This document shows positions 53,332 through 61,476 of a DNA stretch of 64,000 nucleotides, piece after piece. Each line of letters opens with the position of its first letter. The first letter of the stretch is position 1. Position numbers and translations under genes: made by a program. The stretch lies in NCBI GenBank assembly GCA_015664885.1, contig DQPL01000089.1:1-64000 (forward strand), read 5' to 3'. A model generated the notes under the pieces. The model was given only the letters and a program-made list of their open reading frames with translations, ran no database searches and was not told the DNA's origin. The stretch comes from Gemmatimonadota bacterium. GTDB taxonomy: Bacteria > Gemmatimonadota > Gemmatimonadetes > Longimicrobiales > Gaopeijiaceae.

Positions 53332-54807
53332 CTACATGTGATAGTTGGGCGCTTCCCGCGTAATCGTCACGTCGTGGGGATGCGACTCACGCAGGCCGCC
53401 GGTCGTGATGCGGTTGAAGCGAGCCGTGCGCAGCTCTTCCAACGACGCGGCTCCGCAGTATCCCATACCGCTGCGTAGACCGCCGACGAGCTGATAGATC
53501 GTGTCCGAGACGGGCCCCTTGTACGGTACCCGGGCCTCGATGCCCTCGGGCACCAGCTTGGCCGCGCTGGTCTCGCTCTCCTGGAAATAGCGGTCGGCGG
53601 AGCCCTCTTCCATCGCGGACAACGAGCCCATGCCACGTACAGTCTTGAAGCGGCGACCCTCGAGCAGGAAGCTCTCCCCGGGCGACTCATCGGTGCCGGC
53701 GAACATCGAGCCCATCATCACCGAATGTGCACCGGCAGCGAGCGCCTTCACGACATCGCCCGAGTACCGGATGCCGCCGTCGGCGATAATGGGTACGGAT
53801 CCCTCGACGCCGTCTACCGCGTCCATGATGGCCGTGAGCTGCGGGAGGCCCACGCCCGTCACGACTCGCGTGGTGCAGATCGATCCGGGGCCGACACCAA
53901 CCTTCACGGCGTCGACGCCTCGCTCGACCAATGCCTGAGCACCCTCCACTGTCCCGACGTTGCCGCCCACGAGCTGGACGTCGGGAAAGCGCTCGCGGAC
54001 ACGAGAGACGGCCTCCAGGACGCCCTCGGAGTGACCGTGCGCGGTATCGACTACGATTAGGTCGACGCCGGCATCCACGAGTAGAGCAGCGCGCTCCAGA
54101 TCGGCCATCGAGGCACCGATAGCCGCGCCGACCCTCAGGCGGCCGTGGCGGTCCTTGCACGCGTCGGGATACTGCCGGCGCTTGAAGATGTCCTTGACGG
54201 TGATGAGCCCCTTCAGGTGCCCTGCATCGTCGACCACCGGGAGCTTCTCGATGCGATGCTCATGCAGGATCGCCTGAGCCTCGTCGAGCGTCGTCCCCAC
54301 CGGCACGGTGACGAGGTCCTTGGACGTCATCACCTCCAGGATCGACAGGTCCATGTCGGTCTCGAACTGCAGGTCACGATTGGTGATGATGCCGACGAGC
54401 CGACCTCCGGACTCCACGATCGGCACACCGCTGATCGAGAAGCGCGCCATGAGTGCATGTGCGTCCCGAAGAGTCGCGTCGCGCATCAGTGTGATCGGAT
54501 TCAGGATCATCCCGCTTTCGGAACGCTTCACCCGGTCGACTTCCTGCGCCTGCCGCTCTGGTGGCACGTTCTTATGGATGATCCCGATGCCGCCTTCCCG
54601 CGCCATCTGGATCGCCATCCCGGACTCGGTGACCGTGTCCATCGCGGCTGAGAGCAGCGGGATCTTGAGCGTGATGTCCCGAGTCACGCGCGACGACACG
54701 TCGGTGTCCTTGGGGTGCACGAGTGAATGCCCGGGGACCAGAAGAACATCGTCGAACGTCAGTGCTTCCGTGGCGATTCGGGCTCTCTGGCTCGATGGAT
54801 CAGCCAT
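53332..54807 (-). CDS. guaB: IMP dehydrogenase
   Basis: Converts IMP to XMP, the committed step to GMP. The 491-residue protein has the TIM-barrel start [10 protein letters not shown], two CBS domains at about 95-205, and the catalytic loop [15 protein letters not shown] with the active-site cysteine (about 300-314). [18 protein letters not shown] and the flap (GMGSL...YKGPV) are also present. The ATG at 54805-54807 is used; a TTG nine codons upstream is unlikely. A good promoter and a structured leader of about 105 bases lie upstream, so guaB is probably a separate transcription unit. Confidence 0.96.
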   Translation of the reverse strand: MADPSSQRARIATEALTFDDVLLVPGHSLVHPKDTDVSSRVTRDITLKIPLLSAAMDTVTESGMAIQMAREGGIGIIHKNVPPERQAQEVDRVKRSESGMILNPITLMRDATLRDAHALMARFSISGVPIVESGGRLVGIITNRDLQFETDMDLSILEVMTSKDLVTVPVGTTLDEAQAILHEHRIEKLPVVDDAGHLKGLITVKDIFKRRQYPDACKDRHGRLRVGAAIGASMADLERAALLVDAGVDLIVVDTAHGHSEGVLEAVSRVRERFPDVQLVGGNVGTVEGAQALVERGVDAVKVGVGPGSICTTRVVTGVGLPQLTAIMDAVDGVEGSVPIIADGGIRYSGDVVKALAAGAHSVMMGSMFAGTDESPGESFLLEGRRFKTVRGMGSLSAMEEGSADRYFQESETSAAKLVPEGIEARVPYKGPVSDTIYQLVGGLRSGMGYCGAASLEELRTARFNRITTGGLRESHPHDVTITREAPNYHM

Positions 54808-54836
54808 CGCTCGTAGACCTTTCTCTAATGACAAAC

Positions 54837-54880
54837 GCCCGCCCCTCGAGGCACCGAAAACGGCGCGTCGGAGGGCAGGC
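54837..54880 (-). other. Hairpin in the guaB leader
   Basis: In the predicted guaB leader, arms at 54871-54880 and 54837-54847 form a stem of about 10 pairs with one G-U pair and one bulged base. The 23 bases between can form a second imperfect stem around GCCG/CGGT. No T-run follows, so it is not a terminator. It ends about 30 bases before the guaB start codon. Confidence 0.45.
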
Positions 54881-54918
54881 GCGAACCCACTCCGCAGAGT
54901 GTGACTCTTCCATTGGAA

Positions 54919-54947
54919 AGGATATCCGGAGCACCTCAGGGAGTCAA
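54919..54947 (-). promoter_or_regulatory. Promoter of guaB
   Basis: On the minus strand TTGACT (54942-54947) and TATCCT (54919-54924) are separated by exactly 17 bases. Transcription would start near 54912, leaving a leader of about 105 bases before guaB. Confidence 0.7.
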
Positions 54948-54977
54948 CGGGCCCTGCGCGCCCCTGTCAGGACTAGT

Positions 54978-55373
54978 CTAGGAAGCCTCCTCGGCACCCT
55001 TGCCTACGCTCTTGGAGGCCTGGTCGGGATCTGCTTCGATCTGCTCGGCGTCGTCCTCGTCGTCCGGCGTCGAGTCGAGAACCTGACTGAGATCAGTGAG
55101 CACCTTCTTGCCGGCCGATCGTACTCCGGACAGCACGCGGTCGGCAGCCGAGATGAATTGGAATGCCTCGCGTATCGTGTTCGGGCTCACAGCCTTCTTC
55201 CGGAGCTTGTCCTCGAGCCCCTCCGCGAACTTCTGGAGGCCAGAAGCCTCGACGGCCTCGTCCTGGGCGTACTTGGCCTCTAGGAACTCGATGTAGTCCA
55301 GAGCCTGATAGATGTGCTGGTCCGGGAGAGATTCGATCGTGCGCATGAGGCGCTTGCGAAGAACGTCGTGCAT
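54978..55373 (-). CDS. Small cytoplasmic helical protein, unknown
   Basis: A 131-residue soluble, helix-rich protein starting MHDVLRKRLMRTIESLPDQH followed by ALDYIEFLEAKYAQDEA. The final 30 residues are acidic and disordered-looking. The N-terminal third resembles small DUF2281-like helical proteins, but I cannot identify it. Its ATG (55371-55373) lies 71 bases from the divergent acyltransferase gene, so the two may share a control region. Confidence 0.6.
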   Translation of the reverse strand: MHDVLRKRLMRTIESLPDQHIYQALDYIEFLEAKYAQDEAVEASGLQKFAEGLEDKLRKKAVSPNTIREAFQFISAADRVLSGVRSAGKKVLTDLSQVLDSTPDDEDDAEQIEADPDQASKSVGKGAEEAS

Positions 55374-55444
55374 GGCTCTTAAGGTACACGCAGCTCGGTC
55401 ACGAGCCCACCTTGTTTCCGTTTCGAATCCAGATAACGTCCTGC

Positions 55445-56272
55445 ATGCCATTCCTCCCCCTACGCCCAGTACCGGTCGCCGACAGTGCCGCCACTTTGTA
55501 TCAAGAGTGGCTGAGCTGGCTTGCCGAGGAGCTCGGGCGCCCCGATTGCGACCGGAACGAGCTCGTCCGGACCGTGCTGACGGACATCTATTTTCCGGAG
55601 CTTGCCGACCGAGACACTTCGACCTTGAGCCGCACTACACAGGTCACACTCGCGCAGATGGATCCGAGGAATGTCACCCTGGAACCGGAGTACTACCAGG
55701 AGATTGACCTCGAGAAGTACGCCCCGAGGAAGCCCCTGCTGTGGTTATGGGAGATGTTCGACCGCAGCGCGCTAGGCGAGAACGTCGAACTCGGAATCCA
55801 CTTCCGGCGCCTGCTAGCGCGGCACTTATTCGCGAGCTGCGGCAAGAACTTCAAGGCTTTTACCCACGTGCGTGTGTCAGTCGGCTACAACCTCAACGTG
55901 GGAGACAATGTGGTCATCCACCGCCACGTGCTTCTCGACGATCGCGGCGGCATCGACATCGGAAACGGCTCCTCGGTGTCCGACTTCGCCAACGTGTACT
56001 CGCACTCCCACAATATTGTGGACGGCCGCATCGTCTATCTGCCGAAAACGGTCATCGGCAACGGCGTGCGCATCACCTATCACGCGACGATTCTGGCGGG
56101 TACCCATATCGCAGACGACTCCATGATCGGCGCGGGGTCGATGCTGACACGCAGTACCGAGCCGCACTGGGTCTACGTCGGCGTGCCGGCCCATAAGGTG
56201 AAGGAAAAGCCGGCCGATGAGCGAGCGCAGAAAGCGCCGCCCACACCCGATCCCATGATCAACCCGGAATAG
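55445..56272 (+). CDS. Hexapeptide-repeat acyltransferase
   Basis: A 275-residue protein. About 140 N-terminal residues have no evident motif. The left-handed beta-helix hexapeptide region (about 150-235) shows FTHVRVSVGYNLNVGDNVVI, IGNGSSVSDFANVYSHSHN with the catalytic-type His, and IGNGVRITYHATILAGTHIA ending VYVGVPAHKVKE. This is the maltose/galactoside O-acetyltransferase-like arrangement. The acceptor sugar or lipid is unknown. The ATG at 55445 was chosen over an upstream TTG at 55412. Confidence 0.85.
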   Translation: MPFLPLRPVPVADSAATLYQEWLSWLAEELGRPDCDRNELVRTVLTDIYFPELADRDTSTLSRTTQVTLAQMDPRNVTLEPEYYQEIDLEKYAPRKPLLWLWEMFDRSALGENVELGIHFRRLLARHLFASCGKNFKAFTHVRVSVGYNLNVGDNVVIHRHVLLDDRGGIDIGNGSSVSDFANVYSHSHNIVDGRIVYLPKTVIGNGVRITYHATILAGTHIADDSMIGAGSMLTRSTEPHWVYVGVPAHKVKEKPADERAQKAPPTPDPMINPE

Positions 56273-56290
56273 CGCTGGCACCGTCCCGAG

Positions 56291-58249
56291 CTAGTCCTCG
56301 TCCTCTTCGTGCATCTCCTGTAGCCTCGCCACCACAGCTGGGTCAGCAAGCGTCGTGGTATCGCCAACCGTGCGCCCCTCGGCGATATCGCGCAGAAGCC
56401 GACGCATGATCTTGCCGGATCGCGTCTTGGGGAGATCCGCGGTGAAGACGACTATCTCCGGCTTGGCGATGGCTCCGATCTTCTTGCCGACGTGATCGCG
56501 GATCTCGCTGAGTAGCTCGTCGGTGCCGTCGAGCCCGTGCTTGAGCGTGACGAACGCCGCAATCGACTGGCCCTTGATGTCGTGGCTCTTGCCCACCACG
56601 GCCGATTCAGCCACGGCGGGGTGATCCACCAGCGCGCTCTCGACCTCCATCGTGCCAATCCGGTGCCCCGCGACGTTGAGCACATCGTCCACGCGGCCGA
56701 GGATCCAGAAGAACCCGTCTTCATCGCGTTTGGAACCGTCGCCGGGGAAATAGACCCCGTCCCACTTCGACCAATACGTGTCCTGGTAGCGCTGGTCGTC
56801 TCCCCAAATCGTTCGCAGCATCGACGGCCACGGAGAGGTGATGGCGAGGTAGCCGGCCGGAATCTCATCACCAGCCTCCGACTTGATGGTCACGTCGATC
56901 CCGGGAAACGGAAGTGTCGCGGTCCCCGGCTTGGTCCGCGTCACACCAGGTAGCGGGGTGATCATGATCGCGCCGGTCTCGGTTTGCCACCACGTGTCGA
57001 CGATTGGACACCGCTCTCCGCCAACGACTTCGTGGTACCACACCCAGGCTTCGGGGTTGATCGGCTCACCCACGGTCCCCAGCAGCCGGAGTTTGGAAAG
57101 GTCGTACTTCCCGGGCCATTGATCGCCCCACTTCATGAAGGCGCGGATCGCGGTAGGCGCGGTGTAGAAGACCGTGACGCCATACTTCTCGCAGATGTGC
57201 CAGAGTCGGCCCCAATCCGGCGTGTCCGGAGAGCCCTCGTACATCATCACGCGCGCGCCGTTCGCGAGCGGCCCGTACACGATATAGCTGTGGCCCGTGA
57301 CCCATCCCACGTCCGCGGTGCACCAATAGACGTCGTCGTCCTGGAGGTCGAACACCACCTTCGTCGTGGCAGCCACCTGGGTCAGATAACCACCGGTCGT
57401 GTGCACCACCCCCTTGGGCGTTCCCGTCGTACCGGAGGTGTAGAGAATAAAGAGGATGTCCTCCGCATCCATCGACTCGGCCGGACAATCGCTGGAGGCA
57501 GAAGCCGTCAGGTCATGATACCAATGGTCACGACCCGCCAGCATCGCGGAGTCGACCTGCTCGCTCAACTCACCGCCCCGCCGAACCACGACCACGTTCT
57601 CGACCGTGGGCGACGACTCCAGAGCGAGGTCGGCATTGGCCTTGAGCGGCACTATGGCGCCTCGCCGCCAGCCGCCGTCGGCCGTGATGAGCACCTTGGC
57701 CTGGGCGTCGTTGTTGCGGTCCGCCAGGGACTCGGGGCTGAACCCTCCGAAGACGACCGAGTGCACCGCGCCGATGCGCGCGCACGCGAGCATGGCGATC
57801 GCGGCCTCGGGAATCATGGGCAGGTAAATCGTGACTCGATCGCCCTTGCGTACGCCCAACCCCTTCAAGCCGTTCGCGAACTGGCACACCTCCTTGTGAA
57901 GTTCGGAGTAGGTGAACGTGCGCTCATCTCCCGGCTCACCCTCCCAGATGAGCGCGACTTGCTCCGCTCGGGGGCCGCCCAGGTGCCTGTCCAAGCAGTT
58001 GTGCGCAACGTTGAGCCTGCCCCCCAGGAACCACTTGGCATGCGGTGGCGTCCACTCCAGCACCGTGTGCCACGGCTCGAACCAGTCGAGCTGCTCGGCC
58101 CAGCCAGCCCAATAGGCCTCGCGGTCGGACGCCGCCCGCCCGTACATCTCGTCGTCCGACACCACTGCCCGCGCAACGAAGTCCTGCGCGGGAGAGAAAC
58201 GGCGATCTTCGCTCAGAAGGGAGTCGAGCGCGCCAGAATCGTTGCTCAT
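56291..58249 (-). CDS. acs: Acetyl-CoA synthetase
   Basis: A 652-residue AMP-forming ligase, the length of Acs. The P-loop [48 protein letters not shown] and [20 protein letters not shown] are conserved, and the C-terminal catalytic lysine is in [15 protein letters not shown]. Acetylation of that lysine often controls the enzyme. The ATG at 58247-58249 has a GAGG six bases upstream. It is divergent from the P-type ATPase across about 155 bases. Confidence 0.97.
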   Translation of the reverse strand: MSNDSGALDSLLSEDRRFSPAQDFVARAVVSDDEMYGRAASDREAYWAGWAEQLDWFEPWHTVLEWTPPHAKWFLGGRLNVAHNCLDRHLGGPRAEQVALIWEGEPGDERTFTYSELHKEVCQFANGLKGLGVRKGDRVTIYLPMIPEAAIAMLACARIGAVHSVVFGGFSPESLADRNNDAQAKVLITADGGWRRGAIVPLKANADLALESSPTVENVVVVRRGGELSEQVDSAMLAGRDHWYHDLTASASSDCPAESMDAEDILFILYTSGTTGTPKGVVHTTGGYLTQVAATTKVVFDLQDDDVYWCTADVGWVTGHSYIVYGPLANGARVMMYEGSPDTPDWGRLWHICEKYGVTVFYTAPTAIRAFMKWGDQWPGKYDLSKLRLLGTVGEPINPEAWVWYHEVVGGERCPIVDTWWQTETGAIMITPLPGVTRTKPGTATLPFPGIDVTIKSEAGDEIPAGYLAITSPWPSMLRTIWGDDQRYQDTYWSKWDGVYFPGDGSKRDEDGFFWILGRVDDVLNVAGHRIGTMEVESALVDHPAVAESAVVGKSHDIKGQSIAAFVTLKHGLDGTDELLSEIRDHVGKKIGAIAKPEIVVFTADLPKTRSGKIMRRLLRDIAEGRTVGDTTTLADPAVVARLQEMHEEDED

Positions 58250-58373
58250 TGAGGTCCTCTTGGTAGCGATGGACTCGGCTTGGCCAGAAGGTGGGCTGAC
58301 AATCTGCACGCTTCAATGCGCGTAGCAAAGCGACCCATGGGTGGCCTTCCACCTGGGCCGCCGGATCAGTAGC

Positions 58374-58396
58374 TTATCGAGAATCATTCTTGATAC
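58374..58396 (+). promoter_or_regulatory. Fur-family-type operator upstream of the metal ATPase gene
   Basis: A 23-base palindrome with 9 of 11 symmetric pairs, centred on 58385. The inner arms are AGAAT-C-ATTCT and the outer arms TATC and GATA. It resembles the AT-rich 7-1-7 boxes of Fur/PerR regulators but matches their consensus only partly. It ends 9 bases before the ATPase ATG, so a bound repressor would block transcription or translation initiation. A PerR-like regulator is encoded 2.6 kb downstream. Confidence 0.6.
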
Positions 58397-58405
58397 TGGT
58401 ATCCG

Positions 58406-60373
58406 ATGGCCAGCTGCTGCGATCCATACGAAGACCGATACGAGGAACGCTGGCGTAGGGGTGCGCTGTCCACGCTCACGTGCGGCATCGCCTGGCTCGC
58501 CGGCTTCGCGTTGGCCTCCCTGGGCATGCCGGAGGCCTCTCTTGCGCTCCTGCTGCTCGCCTACGTCGCTGGTGGCTGGGAGGCCAGCGGCCGGGCGTAC
58601 GCCGCGGTACGGCAAGCCACGCTCGATGTAGACCTGCTCATGCTGCTGGCTGCCGCCGGTGCGGGGGTTGTCGGTCATTGGTTGGAAGGCGCGGCCCTGC
58701 TCTTCTTGTTCTCCCTCGGAAACAGTCTGGAGAACTACGCGTTCGGCCGTACGAGGCGCTCCATCCGAGCGCTCATGGAGCTACGACCCGACGAGGTGAG
58801 CCGCGTTGAGGATGGGAAGGCTCGTACGGTCCCGCTCGACTCGCTGGCCCCCGGGGACATTGTCCGCGTTCAGCCAGGCGAGCGTGTCCCCGTCGACGGT
58901 CGAGTCGTCGACGGCCGGTCACACGTGGACGAGTCCACGCTCACAGGCGAACCCATACCGGTATCCAAGGAGGTCGGCTCTCCGGTCTACGCCGGCAGCC
59001 TCAACACGTCGGGTTCCCTGGACGTGCGCATGACCAGCGCCGCGGACGATACCACTCTGGCGCGGGTCATCCGGCTGGTGGAAAGCGCCCGGGAGACGCG
59101 CGCGCCGACGCAAAGCTGGATCGAGGCCGTCGAGAGCCGTTACGCCGCAGGAGTTATCGTCGCGTCGCTGGCGGCCGTGCTGTTGCCCTGGCTGCTGCTC
59201 GGGTGGGCATTCGACGACGCCTTTTACCGGGCCATGACGCTCTTGGTGGTCGCGTCTCCGTGTGCGTTGGTCATTTCGATTCCAGCCACCATCGTCGCCG
59301 CCGTGTCGAACGGAGCGCGACACGGAGTGCTCTTCAAGGGCGGAGCGTCGCTCGATGCCCTCGCCGACGTACGAGTCATCGCTTTCGACAAGACCGGAAC
59401 GCTCACGGTCGGCCGGCCTGAATTGGCCGGTGTCGCCATCCTGAGTGCCGCGCACGCGCTTGCAGGCCCAGGCCCACAACTCGCCGGCACCGATACCGTC
59501 GCCGACGAAGAGCGCCTGTTGAGATTAGTCGCATCAGCCGAGTCACGTTCCGAACACCCGCTCGCCGGTGCGCTCGTGCGCGCGGCGTCCGATCGGGACC
59601 TCGATGTGCCCGACCCCGAGTCGTTCCAGTCAACTCCGGGGCAAGGGGTCGAGGCAATCGTCGAGGGCACGCGCGTTCGAGTGGGGCGACCCTCGTGGGT
59701 GACGGCCGCTAGCGATACCCCAGCGCTTGGGAGGGGGCTGGAAGCGATCGCTGAACACCGGACCCCTGGCACGACGCCCGTATATGTTAGCCTCGACGGG
59801 CAGTTCGAGGCCGTGTTGGGGATCGCTGATGCGCCTAGGCCTGGACTCCAGCACGCGCTCGCACACCTGCGTCGACAGGGAATCCGGCATTTCGCGATGC
59901 TCACGGGCGACGACCGGGGCACCGCGGAAGCCATCTCTTCGGATCTCGATATCGATGAGGTCTACGCTGAGCTCCTGCCGGATGGAAAAGCCGAGGTACT
60001 CGAGAAGCTCAGGCAACAGCACGGACCTGTCGCCATGGTCGGAGACGGCGTGAACGACGCCCCGGCACTCGCCGTGGCCGATGTGGGGATCGCGCTGGGT
60101 GCGGCCGGAACGGACGTCGCTCTGGAGACCGCCGACATAGTGGTCATGGGAGAGGATCTCGACCAGATCGGTCACGCCGTTCGGCTCAGTCGAAGGGCCC
60201 GCCGGATCGTCCGTCAAAACCTGTTCTTCTCGGTAACGGTGATGGTGGGCCTGGTCGCGCTGGCGCTCGCCGGCCAGATAGGCCTGACCGCCGGAGTGAT
60301 CGGACACGAAGGCAGCACGATCATCGTGGTCTTCAACGGTCTCAGATTGCTCGCCGACGGACGTGGCGGATGA
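58406..60373 (+). CDS. P1B-type heavy-metal-exporting ATPase, P1B-4-like
   Basis: A 655-residue P-type ATPase without an N-terminal heavy-metal-binding domain. TGE is at 180-182, SPC in the sixth helix at 284-286, DKTGT at 328-332, and HP, TGDD and GDGVND follow. The last helix has HEGST (634-638) followed by the NxLRLL segment. SPC with HEGST is the pattern of the P1B-4 group (CoaT, CtpD, PfeT), which exports Co2+, Fe2+ or related ions, rather than the Zn/Cd ZntA group. An N-terminal CC pair (SCCDPYED) is present. The nearby PerR-like regulator suggests control by iron or peroxide. Confidence 0.88.
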   Translation: MASCCDPYEDRYEERWRRGALSTLTCGIAWLAGFALASLGMPEASLALLLLAYVAGGWEASGRAYAAVRQATLDVDLLMLLAAAGAGVVGHWLEGAALLFLFSLGNSLENYAFGRTRRSIRALMELRPDEVSRVEDGKARTVPLDSLAPGDIVRVQPGERVPVDGRVVDGRSHVDESTLTGEPIPVSKEVGSPVYAGSLNTSGSLDVRMTSAADDTTLARVIRLVESARETRAPTQSWIEAVESRYAAGVIVASLAAVLLPWLLLGWAFDDAFYRAMTLLVVASPCALVISIPATIVAAVSNGARHGVLFKGGASLDALADVRVIAFDKTGTLTVGRPELAGVAILSAAHALAGPGPQLAGTDTVADEERLLRLVASAESRSEHPLAGALVRAASDRDLDVPDPESFQSTPGQGVEAIVEGTRVRVGRPSWVTAASDTPALGRGLEAIAEHRTPGTTPVYVSLDGQFEAVLGIADAPRPGLQHALAHLRRQGIRHFAMLTGDDRGTAEAISSDLDIDEVYAELLPDGKAEVLEKLRQQHGPVAMVGDGVNDAPALAVADVGIALGAAGTDVALETADIVVMGEDLDQIGHAVRLSRRARRIVRQNLFFSVTVMVGLVALALAGQIGLTAGVIGHEGSTIIVVFNGLRLLADGRGG

Positions 60374-60378
60374 GGCGT

Positions 60379-60942
60379 CTAGCCCACTGGCGGCATGATG
60401 GCGCGCAAGGCCTCCGCCTCGAGCAAGCGCTCGAAGGCCTGCACGGTAGCCTGCGCAAGCTCGACGATAGCGACATGACCGGCGCCGATGGTGGCGCGGG
60501 GCAACTGCAGCTTGAAGCGAACCTGGGCTTCGGCCGCCCCAGGATCATCTCCAGCTTCGCGAAGACGCAGCCGCAGCGACACCGGCGTGCGATGACCCTC
60601 GGGCAGCGACGCCTCACTCAACTCGCCCAAGAGTCCCAAAGAGGTCTGCATCCGGCCCAGGTCCTGGAGCTCGAGCAGGTCGACCACGAGCGCCATGTTC
60701 CCCATGAGCCCTCGACTCGTCTCGTCGAGATACACGTCGATGCTCACGTCTTGCGGTCCCGCGTCGAGATGGAAAAAAAGGTAGGCGCTGCGGGTGGACT
60801 CCCCGTCCCAGCGACCTTCGAACTGATGGCTGGTGGTCTTCTGGAGGCCCGACAACTGCCACCCGGCCGCCAGCACACCTTCCTGCACGGCCTCGATGAG
60901 CGGCTCGAGCGTAACAATGGAATTCGAGGGGAAATCCGTCAC
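60379..60942 (-). CDS. Unknown protein between the metal ATPase and PerR-like genes
   Basis: A 187-residue soluble protein of unknown family. The sequence is mixed alpha/beta with repeated amphipathic segments (SIDVYLDETSRGLMGNMALV, then a helical C-terminus ending QAFERLLEAEALRAIMPPVG). The GTG at 60940-60942 was chosen because the longer frame runs into the divergent regulator gene. It is convergent with the ATPase gene (five bases apart) and divergent from the perR-like gene (36 bases apart). It has no cysteines or metal motif. Confidence 0.6.
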   Translation of the reverse strand: MTDFPSNSIVTLEPLIEAVQEGVLAAGWQLSGLQKTTSHQFEGRWDGESTRSAYLFFHLDAGPQDVSIDVYLDETSRGLMGNMALVVDLLELQDLGRMQTSLGLLGELSEASLPEGHRTPVSLRLRLREAGDDPGAAEAQVRFKLQLPRATIGAGHVAIVELAQATVQAFERLLEAEALRAIMPPVG

Positions 60943-60948
60943 GACCGG

Positions 60949-60978
60949 TTGACACCCTTTTGCAAGGCCGGGTAATCT
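60949..60978 (+). promoter_or_regulatory. Candidate promoter of the perR-like gene
   Basis: A perfect TTGACA (60949-60954) and TAATCT (60973-60978), 18 bases apart. The -10 abuts the first ATG, so the transcript would start close to the second ATG at 60985 and might be leaderless. The same 36 bases must also hold signals for the divergent unknown gene. Confidence 0.45.
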
Positions 60979-61443
60979 ATGCTCATGCACGATCCATCGA
61001 GCGATCTACGTTTGCGAAAGGCCCTCGAGGGCAGCGGCCACCGCTTCACGGAGCAACGCGCTGCCGTGTACCGGTTTCTCGCCGATACGGATGTGCATCC
61101 CACCGCGGACGAAGTATATCTCGCGGTACGCCAGGACCTGACCAGAATCTCGCTGGCGACCGTCTACAAGAGCCTCGAAACGCTCGTGGGCTGCGGGCTG
61201 GCGGTCAAGCTCACCTATGGCGACAACTCAGCTCGATACGACGGGCGCACCGACCCGCATCATCATGCACGCTGTCTCAACTGCGGGCGGGTCGTCGACA
61301 TCCACGGTAAGATCGCGGACTCCGAAATCGAGGGCCTTCAGTCGGGGACCGCCGGCTTCACGGTCACCGGCTTCCGCCTCGAGCTCTCCGGCTATTGCGC
61401 GACATGTGTGCCCGAGGGCGGGCCCGACCCCCTTCATGCCTGA
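60979..61443 (+). CDS. Fur-family regulator, PerR-like
   Basis: A 154-residue metal-dependent repressor with an N-terminal winged helix and the Fur hinge. The metal-sensing residues line up with PerR rather than Fur. They are H40, D88 (in SARYD), H94, H96 (in DPHHHARC) and D107 (in VVDI), with Asp at both positions where Fur usually has Glu. Structural zinc is held by C99, C102, C140 and C143. PerR senses peroxide through Fe-dependent histidine oxidation and often controls iron export. The ATG at 60979 or the second ATG at 60985 may be used. Confidence 0.85.
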   Translation: MLMHDPSSDLRLRKALEGSGHRFTEQRAAVYRFLADTDVHPTADEVYLAVRQDLTRISLATVYKSLETLVGCGLAVKLTYGDNSARYDGRTDPHHHARCLNCGRVVDIHGKIADSEIEGLQSGTAGFTVTGFRLELSGYCATCVPEGGPDPLHA

Positions 61444-61476
61444 GCCCAGCTGTCTCTTGAGCATCGCTGCCGCCGC

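Noticed and set aside
56984-58252. Long plus-strand open frame of 422 codons opposite acs
   Set aside because: It is the antisense shadow of acs, rich in Arg/His/Pro, with no recognisable domain or ribosome binding site.
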